A DNA stretch of 64,000 nt from Shewanella decolorationis S12 (lineage in GTDB: Bacteria > Pseudomonadota > Gammaproteobacteria > Enterobacterales > Shewanellaceae): the NCBI RefSeq assembly GCF_000485795.1, contig NZ_AXZL01000058.1:1-64000 (forward strand). The letters are read 5' to 3'. The notes under the pieces were generated by a model. The model made no database searches. It saw only the letters and a program-made list of their open reading frames with translations, and had not been told where the DNA came from. The translations under genes and the position numbers were made by a program. This document shows, piece after piece, positions 1-8,902 of this stretch (position 1 is the stretch's first letter; each line of letters starts with the position of its first letter).

Positions 1-22
1 GCCCCATTTGGCCTTAAAATAC

Positions 23-53
23 AAAACGCCCGATGAGGTTCATCAGGCGTTTT
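23..53 (-). terminator. Terminator-like hairpin downstream of purL
   Basis: AAAACGCC (23-30) pairs with GGCGTTTT (46-53), and the inner arms GATGA and TCATC extend the stem. The flanking A/T runs make it usable on both strands. It lies about 70 bases past the purL stop codon and is the likely end of the purL transcript. Confidence 0.7.
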
Positions 54-58
54 AGGTG

Positions 59-80
59 GAAATAAGTGTCAACTTATTTC
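59..80. repeat. Short inverted repeat after purL
   Basis: GAAATAAGT (59-67) and ACTTATTTC (72-80) form a perfect 9-bp stem with a 4-base loop. It sits between the purL stop and the stronger hairpin at 23-53. It has no T-tract, so it is probably an mRNA 3'-end structure and not an independent terminator. Confidence 0.5.
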
Positions 81-120
81 AGGACGGGACACTTAAGTCG
101 TGATTTTCTCAGTAAAAACC

Positions 121-3100
121 TTAGCCTAAGTTGACTCGCGCATTGCGGAACATGCGCATCCATGGGCTGTCTTCACCCCAGTTATCTGGATGCCAAGAAT
201 TCGCAACCGTTCTAAATACACGCTCAGGATGAGGCATCATCAGAGTCACACGGCCATCGGTAGTACAAATACCGGTTAAACCGTTTGGCGAACCGTTCGG
301 GTTTTGTGGGTATTGGGTGGCAATTTCACCTTTACCATTCACAAAACGCAGCGCGATGGTGCCAGAGGCCTCAGCTAACGCGAGCGCCTGCGCGCTGGCA
401 AACTCTGCATGTCCTTCGCCGTGGGACACGGCGATAGGCATACGTGAGCCAGCCATACCTTGGAAGAACAGTGATGGACTTTGCTGCACTTCAACTAAGC
501 TGAAACGCGCTTCAAAACGCTCAGAGCGGTTACGCACGAAACGTGGCCAGTGCTCACTACCAGGGATGATTTCCTTCAGGTTAGACAGCATTTGGCAACC
601 GTTACACACACCAAGAGCAAAGCTTGAGTCACGTTCGAAGAAACGTGAGAACTCATCGCGAGCACGCTCGTTGAACAGGATAGACTTAGCCCAACCTTCA
701 CCCGCACCTAATACGTCACCGTAGGAGAAGCCACCACAGGCCACCAGGCCTTGGAACTCTTCGAGGCTAATGCGGCCCGACAGAATGTCTGACATATGCA
801 CGTCGCGGCTCTCAAAACCTGCGCGATCGAATGCTGCGGCCATCTCCACATGGGAGTTAACACCCTGCTCACGCAGAATCGCCATCTTAGGTGCAGCACC
901 TTTGAGGATGTACGGCGCAGCAACGTCTTCATTTGGATCGAAGCTTAAGTTAACCGTTAAACCTAAGTCGGTTTCATCCTGCTTAAGCTTAAATTCTTCT
1001 AATGCACAGGCTGGGTTATCACGCAGCGCTTGCATGCGGTAAGTGGTTTCAGACCAGATAGTACGCAGTGCAACACGCGTCTCGCTGAACACTTCACGCG
1101 CACCATCTTTAATGGTGATGCGTTGGTCATTCGCTAAAGAGCCAATCATATGGCAAGGCACGCCTGCTTGGGCGAATTGCGCTGTGATAAGCTCGACATC
1201 CGCGCGGCTCACTTGCAGTACGCCACCGAGTTCTTCATTGAATAGACGTTCAACGTCAGTACCTTGCAGTGCACTTAAGTCAATAGACAGACCCGTGTTA
1301 CCGGCAAAGGCCATTTCCACTAAGGTGGTGAATAAACCACCGTCACTGCGGTCGTGGTATGCAATAACCGACTTCTTCGCCACCAGTTTTTGCATGGTTT
1401 CGAAGAAACCACGTAACAGTGCTGCATCGTCTAAGTCCGGTGCGATATCACCTAACTCACCGTAAACCTGTGCCAAACAAGAACCGCCTAAACGGTTTTT
1501 GCCAGCACCTAAGTCGACTAATAACAGCGAGGTTTCGCCTTTATCACTGCGAAGCTCAGGCGTTACCGTGTTACGGATATCCTGCACCACACCAAAGGCA
1601 GAAATGACTAGCGACATAGGTGCCGTGACGGTTTTGCTTACACCATCTTGCTGCCATGCGGTTTTCATCGACATGGAATCTTTACCGACAGGAATGGTCA
1701 GGCTCAGCTCAGGACACAGCTCTTCACCCACGGCCTTAACCGCTTCATAAAGACCCGCATCTTCGCCAGGGTGACCCGCGGCAGACATCCAGTTAGCCGA
1801 TAGTTTGATACGTTTGAACGAACCAATATCCGCACCTGCGATGTTCATAATCGATTCGGCAACCGCCATACGGGCAGAGGCACCAAAATCGAGCAGAGCT
1901 AGCGGCGTACGTTCACCCATAGACATGGCTTCACCGGCATAGGTATCAAAACTTGCCGCCGTTACCGCGCAATCTGCGACGGGTACTTGCCATGGGCCAA
2001 CCATTTGGTCACGGTTCACTAGACCCGTTACCGTGCGGTCACCAATGGTGATCAGGAAGGTTTTGTCCGCCACGGTTGGCAGACTAAGAATGCGTTTAAC
2101 CGCTTCTTTCACATCGATCTTGCTTTGCTCAAGTGCAGGAGAAACAGCCTTTTTAGACACCACATTACGGCTCATCTTAGGTGCTTTACCTAATAACACC
2201 TCAAGTGGTAAATCGATAGGATTGTTATCGAAATGGCTGTCGGCTAGGGTTAAATGCTGCTCTTGCGTCGCCTCGCCCACTACCGCAAACGGTGCGCGCT
2301 CACGCTCACAAATCGCCGTAAATAAAGGCAGGTCTTCGGCCGCAACCGAAAGCACATAACGCTCTTGCGATTCGTTACACCAGATCTCCAGCGGGCTCAT
2401 GCCCGGCTCGTCCGATGGCACGTTGCGCAGATTGAAGATACCACCACGGCCGCCATCGTTCACTAACTCTGGGAAAGCGTTAGATAAACCACCCGCGCCC
2501 ACGTCGTGGATAAATTGGATTGGGTTTTTATCGCCTAATTGCCAGCAGCGGTCGATCACTTCCTGACAGCGACGCTCCATTTCTGGGTTTTCACGCTGAA
2601 CCGACGCAAAGTCTAAATCTTCGCTCGATTGACCAGACGCCATCGAAGAGGCAGCGCCGCCGCCAAGACCGATGTTCATCGCAGGGCCGCCGAGTACGAT
2701 CAGCTTAGCACCGACGGTGATTTCGCCTTTTTGGACGTGCTCTTCGCGAATGTTACCTAAACCACCTGCTAACATGATCGGCTTGTGATAACCACGGACT
2801 TCTACACCGTTGTGGCTAGAGACTTCTTGCTCATAGGTACGGAAGTAACCTAACAGGGCTGGACGACCAAACTCGTTGTTAAACGCCGCGCCGCCAAGTG
2901 GGCCTTCGGTCATAATGTCCAGCGCGCTGACGATACGCTCAGGCTTACCGTAGTTGCCTTCCCAAGGTTGTACAAAACCTGGGATTTTTAAATTCGATAC
3001 GCTAAAACCAGTTAAACCCGCTTTAGGTTTAGAGCCACGACCGGTTGCACCTTCGTCGCGGATCTCACCACCCGAACCTGTCGCCGCACCTGGGTATGGG

Positions 3101-4005
3101 CTGATTGCCGTAGGATGGTTGTGGGTTTCCACTTTCATCAGCACGTGCATCGGCTCAGTGTGATAGCTGTAAACACCGTTTGGATCGGGGAAGAAACGTC
3201 CCGCAACCGAACCTTCCATCACTGCGGCGTTATCTTTATAGGCAGATAACACGTGGTCTGGTGTGGTTTCAAAGGTGTTTTTAATCATCTTGAACAGAGA
3301 CTTAGGCTGCGCCTGCCCATCAATTGTCCAATCTGCGTTAAAAATCTTGTGACGGCAGTGCTCAGAGTTAGCTTGAGCAAACATCATCAGTTCAATATCG
3401 TTTGGATTGCGGTTCAAACGCACAAAGTTTTCGACTAAATAATCGATTTCATCTTCGGCGAGCGCCAGACCCATTTCGACGTTAGCCACTTCAAGGGCAC
3501 GGCGACCTTCAGCCAACACGTTCACACTCTTGAAAGGCGCAGGTTCAGTGCGCTTAAACAGCACATCAGCCTTAACAAAATCGTCCAGTACCACTTCAAC
3601 CATACGGTCATGCAATAACCCTTTAAGGGTTTGTTGCTGCTCGACAGTCAAAGTGTCTGACTCCACATAATAGGCAACACCACGCTCTAAGCGCTTCACT
3701 TTACCTAAGCCACAATTGTGGGCGATATCAGTGGCTTTAGAAGACCATGGAGAAATTGTGCCGGGGCGGGGAGTAACAAACAGGAGTGAACCATGGGGGG
3801 TATGGGCTTCGATAGCAGGTCCATAGGTGAGAATTTTTTCAAGTTGCTCGCGCTCATTGGTCTCAAGCAACTCGCTCAAATCCGCTAAATGAACATACTC
3901 AGCATAGATTTGGCGTACCGGAAGCGCAGCGTTTACGCAGGCCTCCATTAGCTTTTGCACTCTAAACGTCGAGAGTGCTGGGGCTCCGCGGATGATCTCC
4001 ATCAC
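121..4005 (-). CDS. purL: Phosphoribosylformylglycinamidine synthase (FGAM synthase)
   Basis: This is the large single-chain PurL that converts FGAR, glutamine and ATP to FGAM in cytoplasmic purine synthesis. The 1294-residue length matches the E. coli enzyme. The N-terminal linker and tandem AIR-synthase-like halves are present, with the conserved [10 protein letters not shown] and [18 protein letters not shown] motifs near residues 290-320. The C-terminal glutamine amidotransferase domain has GVCNGCQ (nucleophile Cys near 1133) and PHPER (His and Glu near 1258-1260). A GTG at 4005 is followed at once by ATG at 4002. AAGGTGA upstream serves either, and E. coli PurL also begins MMEI, so the GTG is kept. 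The gene is monocistronic and divergent from mltF. Confidence 0.97.
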   Translation of the reverse strand: MMEIIRGAPALSTFRVQKLMEACVNAALPVRQIYAEYVHLADLSELLETNEREQLEKILTYGPAIEAHTPHGSLLFVTPRPGTISPWSSKATDIAHNCGLGKVKRLERGVAYYVESDTLTVEQQQTLKGLLHDRMVEVVLDDFVKADVLFKRTEPAPFKSVNVLAEGRRALEVANVEMGLALAEDEIDYLVENFVRLNRNPNDIELMMFAQANSEHCRHKIFNADWTIDGQAQPKSLFKMIKNTFETTPDHVLSAYKDNAAVMEGSVAGRFFPDPNGVYSYHTEPMHVLMKVETHNHPTAISPYPGAATGSGGEIRDEGATGRGSKPKAGLTGFSVSNLKIPGFVQPWEGNYGKPERIVSALDIMTEGPLGGAAFNNEFGRPALLGYFRTYEQEVSSHNGVEVRGYHKPIMLAGGLGNIREEHVQKGEITVGAKLIVLGGPAMNIGLGGGAASSMASGQSSEDLDFASVQRENPEMERRCQEVIDRCWQLGDKNPIQFIHDVGAGGLSNAFPELVNDGGRGGIFNLRNVPSDEPGMSPLEIWCNESQERYVLSVAAEDLPLFTAICERERAPFAVVGEATQEQHLTLADSHFDNNPIDLPLEVLLGKAPKMSRNVVSKKAVSPALEQSKIDVKEAVKRILSLPTVADKTFLITIGDRTVTGLVNRDQMVGPWQVPVADCAVTAASFDTYAGEAMSMGERTPLALLDFGASARMAVAESIMNIAGADIGSFKRIKLSANWMSAAGHPGEDAGLYEAVKAVGEELCPELSLTIPVGKDSMSMKTAWQQDGVSKTVTAPMSLVISAFGVVQDIRNTVTPELRSDKGETSLLLVDLGAGKNRLGGSCLAQVYGELGDIAPDLDDAALLRGFFETMQKLVAKKSVIAYHDRSDGGLFTTLVEMAFAGNTGLSIDLSALQGTDVERLFNEELGGVLQVSRADVELITAQFAQAGVPCHMIGSLANDQRITIKDGAREVFSETRVALRTIWSETTYRMQALRDNPACALEEFKLKQDETDLGLTVNLSFDPNEDVAAPYILKGAAPKMAILREQGVNSHVEMAAAFDRAGFESRDVHMSDILSGRISLEEFQGLVACGGFSYGDVLGAGEGWAKSILFNERARDEFSRFFERDSSFALGVCNGCQMLSNLKEIIPGSEHWPRFVRNRSERFEARFSLVEVQQSPSLFFQGMAGSRMPIAVSHGEGHAEFASAQALALAEASGTIALRFVNGKGEIATQYPQNPNGSPNGLTGICTTDGRVTLMMPHPERVFRTVANSWHPDNWGEDSPWMRMFRNARVNLG

Positions 4006-4051
4006 GTCAATTCACCTTATATTTATAATTGCAGGGGTCAGAGATGGCGCT

Positions 4052-4087
4052 ATTATAAGGAAATGTCTGTCACAAATCACCTGTGAC
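4052..4087 (-). promoter_or_regulatory. Candidate purL promoter with a dyad over the -35 region
   Basis: Reading the minus strand, TATAAT lies at 4052-4057. No good -35 hexamer is visible. A perfect dyad, GTCACA (4069-4074), 7 bases, TGTGAC (4082-4087), covers the place where one would be. The arm order is opposite to a CRP site, and no canonical PurR box is visible. The promoter is inferred from the -10 match and position only. Confidence 0.4.
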
Positions 4088-4282
4088 CTTACGTAAAACA
4101 GTGTTTCCTATTAAGATAAAAAGCGGTCCTTTTCCCCTCCTTCGTATTCCATGCGGTACGATTTTTTTAACGCAATTGGCGACAAACGGATATAATCACA
4201 GCAATGTCAGCCAGTTTATCCTTGTTACCTCACTGACCTTCTACTGTTCATCATTTTGATTTTATTTAATAAAGTGTGTTTA

Positions 4283-5719
4283 ATGACTCGATTTCTGTTC
4301 GCGATTATCTTAGGTTTCTTACTGACGGCTTGTCAGCAAGTGACCGTGGAAGAAACAGAATATGTCCCCCATAAACTCACCGAATTAAGGGTCGGCACCC
4401 TTTATGGGCCGCAAATTTATATGACCTCGGGCCAAGGCAACAGTGGCTTCGATTATGATATGGCGGTGCTCTTTGCCGAGTATCTCGATGTGCCCTTAAA
4501 AATGGTGCCTTATACCAACCGCGCCGAACTCTATGATGCACTGAAAAAAAACGAGATTGATATCATTGCTGCGGGGATGACAGAAACTCCAGCGCGGCGC
4601 GAACAATTCCGTTTAGGCCCGCCGCTGTATCGCGTCAATCAAGTACTGGTTTACCGTGAAGGCATGCCAACACCCAAAGATATCACTGACTTAAAAGGTA
4701 AAATTACCGTAATTGCCGACTCTTCGTTTGTGGAAACCTTGACGCAATTACAGAAACGCCATCCGACGCTAGTGTGGGATCAAGTCACAGATAAAGACAG
4801 CGAAGAGCTGCTGGCGATGATCGCCAACAAGGAAATCGACTACACCATCGCCGACTCGAGCAGCGTGCAGATTAACCGCCGTTACTTACCGGATCTGCGT
4901 TCAGGGCTCGTGCTAGAAGAAAAGCTCGATGTGGTTTGGTTGCTGCCACCCACGCACAGTGACGGTTTGATGAGTCAGTTATTGGCGTTTTGGCACCAAG
5001 AAAAACTTGCCGGCACACTCGATCACTTAAACGAAAAGTACTTTGGCCACGTTAAGCGTTTCGACTATATCGATACCCGTGCCTTCCTGCGCGCCATCGA
5101 AACCGTGCTGCCGCGTTATCGTCAGCTATTCGAAACCCACGCCGGTGACTTAGATTGGCGTAAATTGGCGGCAACCAGTTATCAAGAGTCACATTGGAAT
5201 CCTAATGCCCGCTCACCCACTGGAGTGCGCGGCATGATGATGTTGACACAACCGACCGCCAAAGAAATTGGCATTACAAATCGCCTCGATGCGGAAGAAA
5301 GTATTCGCGGCGGCGCCGCTTATTTACGGGATATGATCAACCGTCTGCCCGAGTCTATCCCCGAGAGTCAACGCATGTGGTTTGCGCTGGCCTCTTACAA
5401 TATCGGTTATGCCCATGTGGAAGACGCTCGTAAACTCGCTGAGTCCATGGAGCTTAATCCCAACGCCTGGCGGGATCTTAAAAAGGTATTGCCACTGCTA
5501 CAAAAGCGTAAATATTACCAAAAGACGCGCTACGGCTATGCCCGTGGTAGCGAAGCCGTGCATTACGTCGACAGCATTCGCCGTTATTACGACACCTTAG
5601 TCTGGGTCGATAATCAATCTAAACAGCAAAATAGCGATGAGGAAGAGCCGAGCGATCTCGCCTCGGAAGATGGCCCAGCGCCAGTGCCTGGCACACTTAG
5701 CCCAGATAAGCCGAAATAG
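4283..5719 (+). CDS. mltF: Membrane-bound lytic murein transglycosylase F
   Basis: MltF is an outer-membrane lipoprotein that cleaves peptidoglycan to 1,6-anhydromuropeptides. From the ATG at 4283 the protein has 478 residues and starts with a lipoprotein signal ending in LTAC, with Cys at 17. The reading frame also opens upstream at a TTG (4256), but that would bury the signal. Residues about 35-265 form a family-3 solute-binding-like domain. Residues about 290-430 form the SLT domain, with YQESHWNP carrying the predicted catalytic Glu near 302 and GVRGMMMLT following. The C-terminal 30 residues are acidic and low in complexity. It is divergent from purL, the same pairing as in E. coli. Confidence 0.93.
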   Translation: MTRFLFAIILGFLLTACQQVTVEETEYVPHKLTELRVGTLYGPQIYMTSGQGNSGFDYDMAVLFAEYLDVPLKMVPYTNRAELYDALKKNEIDIIAAGMTETPARREQFRLGPPLYRVNQVLVYREGMPTPKDITDLKGKITVIADSSFVETLTQLQKRHPTLVWDQVTDKDSEELLAMIANKEIDYTIADSSSVQINRRYLPDLRSGLVLEEKLDVVWLLPPTHSDGLMSQLLAFWHQEKLAGTLDHLNEKYFGHVKRFDYIDTRAFLRAIETVLPRYRQLFETHAGDLDWRKLAATSYQESHWNPNARSPTGVRGMMMLTQPTAKEIGITNRLDAEESIRGGAAYLRDMINRLPESIPESQRMWFALASYNIGYAHVEDARKLAESMELNPNAWRDLKKVLPLLQKRKYYQKTRYGYARGSEAVHYVDSIRRYYDTLVWVDNQSKQQNSDEEEPSDLASEDGPAPVPGTLSPDKPK

Positions 5720-5904
5720 CCCTAACCGCTTCCCCCTCAATAACTTGACTTGCGCCGCAGCCTTGCTTTTTTGCGACCATCACACCACGATTTTAATCTT
5801 AGATTAAGTGATTACAGGCTAAAGTGAGCTCGCTTTGGGCTAAAAACGCTGCTTTATAGAGCAGATGCATCGAGGGGGATTGTCGCCCGAGATCTCTGCT
5901 GATA

Positions 5905-5930
5905 CTGTCATAGTGACAGGTCGATATAAT
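5905..5930 (+). promoter_or_regulatory. Candidate promoter with operator-like dyad before a small ORF
   Basis: CTGTCA (5905-5910), TAG, TGACAG (5914-5919) is a perfect 6-3-6 dyad. It is followed by TATAAT at 5925-5930. The dyad occupies the expected -35/spacer zone, as a regulator site might. A transcript starting about 7 bases later would have a leader of roughly 70 bases before the ATG at 6009. Confidence 0.4.
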
Positions 5931-6008
5931 AATTATTGCGTGTTAACCCATAGCTGTTAACTAAAGCAACATAACCAAGACAATAACAAGATTGAAAACG
6001 GGGTCTAT

Positions 6009-6128
6009 ATGAGAAGAAAAACCATCAATAACAATGCATCACGCCGCCGCACCTTACTGAAAATTCGTCATCGTCGGGTGCTAAATCGTCACAAACTGTT
6101 TTTTACGTTTATCCAATCCCAAGACTAA
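6009..6128 (+). CDS. Small highly basic hypothetical protein (39 residues)
   Basis: An ATG at 6009 opens 39 codons ending in TAA at 6126-6128. The peptide begins MRRKTINNNASRRRTLLKIR and is rich in Arg, Lys and His, with a short hydrophobic tail around LFFTFI. A GGGG run (6000-6003) five bases before the ATG is a weak ribosome site, and a candidate promoter lies at 5905-5930. It fills the gap between the convergent mltF and tadA. The composition would suit nucleic-acid or ribosome binding, but that is a guess. I do not recognise the family, and it could be a chance ORF. Confidence 0.45.
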   Translation: MRRKTINNNASRRRTLLKIRHRRVLNRHKLFFTFIQSQD

Positions 6129-6153
6129 CGCTAAAGCGAGTCCATAAACTCCT

Positions 6154-6792
<639 letters not shown>

Positions 6793-6842
6793 TTAAGGAT
6801 TCTCTTTAATCAACAATTTGGGCAATTATACCCATAACCAAT

Positions 6843-6866
6843 AAAAAAGGCGCACTTGGCGCCTTT
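6843..6866 (-). terminator. Hairpin terminator upstream of tadA
   Basis: AAAGGCGC (6846-6853) pairs with GCGCCTTT (6859-6866) around a 5-base loop. The flanking A-run at 6843-6848 gives a T-tract on the minus strand. It would stop minus-strand transcripts arriving from the foreign operon, or originally from guaBA, before tadA. Confidence 0.6.
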
Positions 6867-7026
6867 CGTTAATGCATGTCATCAAGATAAAGAATTTTTC
6901 CTTCTCGACTATCAATAGAACAACAAATAAATTATAAAACAATACCTTGAAGAAAAACTCCATCAAAAAACATGAAAAATTCCATGAATCGTAAAAACGC
7001 TCAAAATGTCGGATTAGCCTCTTCAG

Positions 7027-7563
7027 ATAGCCGACTCACCCGCATTATCATCACAAACATCCAACTCAACTAGGATGCCTCGGGCGGCTTTTACAAAGCA
7101 TCTTTCGCCAAGAGCTACATGTTGAGACGCCCCAGACACGCTAAACACCATTTCAGTGTTCACGACAGCAGCAGTCACAGTATTTCCTACAAGGTGTTCG
7201 ACTCGCCTGCGGGCTAAAACCTTTTGTTTGTCACCACCACACCGGTGCACTTAGATCCGCTCGCCATTCGTGCGAGTATCGAACGGCTGATTGCACTTGA
7301 ACCCAACTTTATGTACCTAACCCACCACGGGCCGATGCAGTCGACGGCCGCGAATGTCCGGCTCTTACTGGCATAACTGGATTCCTTTGTCGCCATCGCC
7401 ATACAACACGACGGCCCGTTTGAAGGTCGTTACCAGTACATTGCAGCAGCCATGGTCGAGTGGCTGACAGCACAACTGGCAACCATCAACCTGGTGGCAG
7501 ACCTGCAACAAGCCCGCGCCTGGCTGGCAACGATGCCGACTTCAACACCCAGGGCTGAAAGTC
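7027..7563 (+). pseudogene. Decayed MBL-fold metallo-hydrolase
   Basis: Plus-strand reading gives recognisable pieces of a metallo-beta-lactamase-fold hydrolase in broken frames. One frame near 7030-7135 gives GCLGRLLQSIFRQELHV after a degraded metal-site stretch THPHYHH. From 7134 another frame gives HAKHHFSVHDSSSHS, then SYKVFDSPAG, apparently missing the usual TGDT-type segment. A TAA follows at 7215. Next come LLFVTTTPVHLDPLAIRASI and PNFMYLTHHGPM, a second TAA at 7374, and a readable C-terminal part to about 7563. With at least one frame change, a deletion and two nonsense codons it cannot make the enzyme. It is antisense to the neighbouring operon and marks the left scar of the island. 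Confidence 0.75.
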
Positions 7564-7566
7564 AAG

Positions 7567-8184
7567 CTAGACAAATCCAAGTGACTCTAAATCTATTAAA
7601 GTCCCGAAAAAGCCGCTGTCTGGGTAACCAAGAACTCTGATAGCAGCATTTTCATCAATAATTACTTCGACCTCGTTAGCGTCTTCTGGCGGCTCTAGAG
7701 GAATTCTGCCCCCCGCTAGGTAAATTAATTCCTGATTTGACGAGCCCCTCCAACGAAGATTCGTATTCCTTAAAGAATAAGAGTAGCGACCGGTTATCAT
7801 CAAGTCACAATGTTCTCTGAGCAATGCCCAATCATTGCGCTTTACTAGCTCACTATATGTAAAACCGGTATATAAAACCGTCGAACAGCCCGAGGAGCGC
7901 CTAAAAGAACTTAATAACCAACGTGCGTTTTGTGCCTGTTGTAGAGGCTCACCTCCAAGTAGGGTTATGCCATCAATATCTCTATATTGGAGAATTTCAT
8001 CCAATAATTGCTCCCGATGTATCAATTGTTCAGGCTCAAATGACCACATCTGCTGATTCCAGCATCCTTTACAAGCTAACGAACAACCCTGAAGCCAAAT
8101 AACGTAACGTTTGCCAGGGCCATATATATGGCTTTCTGGTTCAATATGCGCAACGTTAAAGTACTCACCATAGTCCTGTCGCAT
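7567..8184 (-). CDS. Small radical-SAM protein (NrdG/activase-like, 4Fe-4S single cluster)
   Basis: This 205-residue protein is the last gene of the seven-gene operon. It has the CX3CX2C radical-SAM cluster motif in LQGCSLACKGCWN near residues 33-42 and the SAM-contacting GGEPLQQ near 77. Size and motif order resemble the activase of anaerobic ribonucleotide reductase, but no partner glycyl-radical enzyme lies nearby. In this operon it more likely serves as a small iron-sulfur or SAM redox enzyme acting on one of its neighbours. It starts two bases after the DUF1257 gene stops. The substrate is unknown. Confidence 0.85.
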   Translation of the reverse strand: MRQDYGEYFNVAHIEPESHIYGPGKRYVIWLQGCSLACKGCWNQQMWSFEPEQLIHREQLLDEILQYRDIDGITLLGGEPLQQAQNARWLLSSFRRSSGCSTVLYTGFTYSELVKRNDWALLREHCDLMITGRYSYSLRNTNLRWRGSSNQELIYLAGGRIPLEPPEDANEVEVIIDENAAIRVLGYPDSGFFGTLIDLESLGFV

Positions 8185-8186
8185 AG

Positions 8187-8693
8187 CTACACCATACGGG
8201 TCAGTACCAACTGAATCTGGCCTTTGCTGTTGGTAGTTTCCTTAACTGAATAACCCTGGGCTTTGGCCTTGGCAATGGCTTGCTGGCGAGTAGTTTCAAC
8301 CCTCGCTTTACGTTCTTCCTCAAGGCGGATTCGTTCCTGCTCAGCCAGTTTTTCCAGATACATTCCATAAGCAGATTCGTAAGCACCACTCACATCAGTC
8401 AGAAATCTGGAAACCTTGATATAACCCTTTTCTGAAAAGCGATCGACGGTACGACCTGCATACTCATCTGAATCATGCATCATTACCCAACGATCTAGCT
8501 CAAACCGAAATAGCTGGCGACCGTTGTAATCACTACGATTCGTTAGAATATCCCCAATCTGAAGTCGATTGCGCTGAACAAGATCAACATCACTTGAACT
8601 GACTCTTCGTGGTTCAGCCCCAACCGCTGTCAGAGCCTCCATCAGCACTTCTTCAATCACAAATGGCGTAGCGGTTTTGATTACAGCACTCAT
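8187..8693 (-). CDS. DUF1257 (Ycf35-like) protein
   Basis: This 168-residue protein has a beta-rich N-terminal half, a charged helical stretch (about residues 108-145, rich in Glu, Arg and Lys) and the C-terminal signature AKAQGYSVKETTNSKGQIQ. I associate that ending with DUF1257, the family of plastid/cyanobacterial Ycf35. The biochemical role of the family is unknown. Members are often next to Ycf46-type AAA ATPases and DUF2997 proteins, and all three are in this operon. Its ATG overlaps the stop codon of the DUF2997 gene as TGATG, implying translational coupling. The family call is from memory of the motif and not from a search. Confidence 0.7.
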   Translation of the reverse strand: MSAVIKTATPFVIEEVLMEALTAVGAEPRRVSSSDVDLVQRNRLQIGDILTNRSDYNGRQLFRFELDRWVMMHDSDEYAGRTVDRFSEKGYIKVSRFLTDVSGAYESAYGMYLEKLAEQERIRLEEERKARVETTRQQAIAKAKAQGYSVKETTNSKGQIQLVLTRMV

Positions 8694-8902
8694 CAGGATT
8701 TCCCCCTGAGCGACTGAACCCGAGCCGTTTGCAGGGTCTGCTGCTGATGATATTCATCGGTCTTCTTGACGCAGCTGACGACACCTTCCAGATTGAGTAA
8801 TTCATCCAGCGCCTCCAGACAGCTTTCGCCCTTGAAGCCGCTGGTTGTAGCGGTAATAGCCCCGTCATCATCAATCGTAAGCGTGATTTTTTGTTCAGGC
8901 AT
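8693..8902 (-). CDS. DUF2997 family small protein
   Basis: The start is set at the ATG at 8902 because AAGGAG lies seven bases upstream, giving 69 residues. An upstream start in the same frame would add 11 unsupported residues. MPEQKITLTIDDDG is followed by TSGFKGESCLEALD, the GFKG-x-SC motif typical of DUF2997, then a C-terminal KTDEYHQQ. The conserved Cys could bind metal or a cluster, which would fit the adjacent radical-SAM gene, but no function is established. It overlaps the preceding gene by 8 bases and the next by one base. Confidence 0.72.
   Translation of the reverse strand: MPEQKITLTIDDDGAITATTSGFKGESCLEALDELLNLEGVVSCVKKTDEYHQQQTLQTARVQSLRGKS

Noticed and set aside
4069..4087. CRP site upstream of purL
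   Set aside because: The half-sites are in reverse order (TCACA first, TGTGA second), so it is not a CRP consensus.
7023..7250. Minus-strand ORF of 75 residues at the left island edge
   Set aside because: It is antisense to the readable MBL-fold pseudogene and has no ribosome site or family motif.
7000..7600. Left attachment site copying the guaA 3' end
   Set aside because: I searched by eye for TCACTCCCACTCGATGG or its reverse complement, including partial forms, and found none.
7567..8184. Anaerobic ribonucleotide reductase activase (nrdG)
   Set aside because: The motif fits the activase family, but there is no nrdD nearby and the gene is coupled to the AAA/helicase operon, so the symbol was not used.
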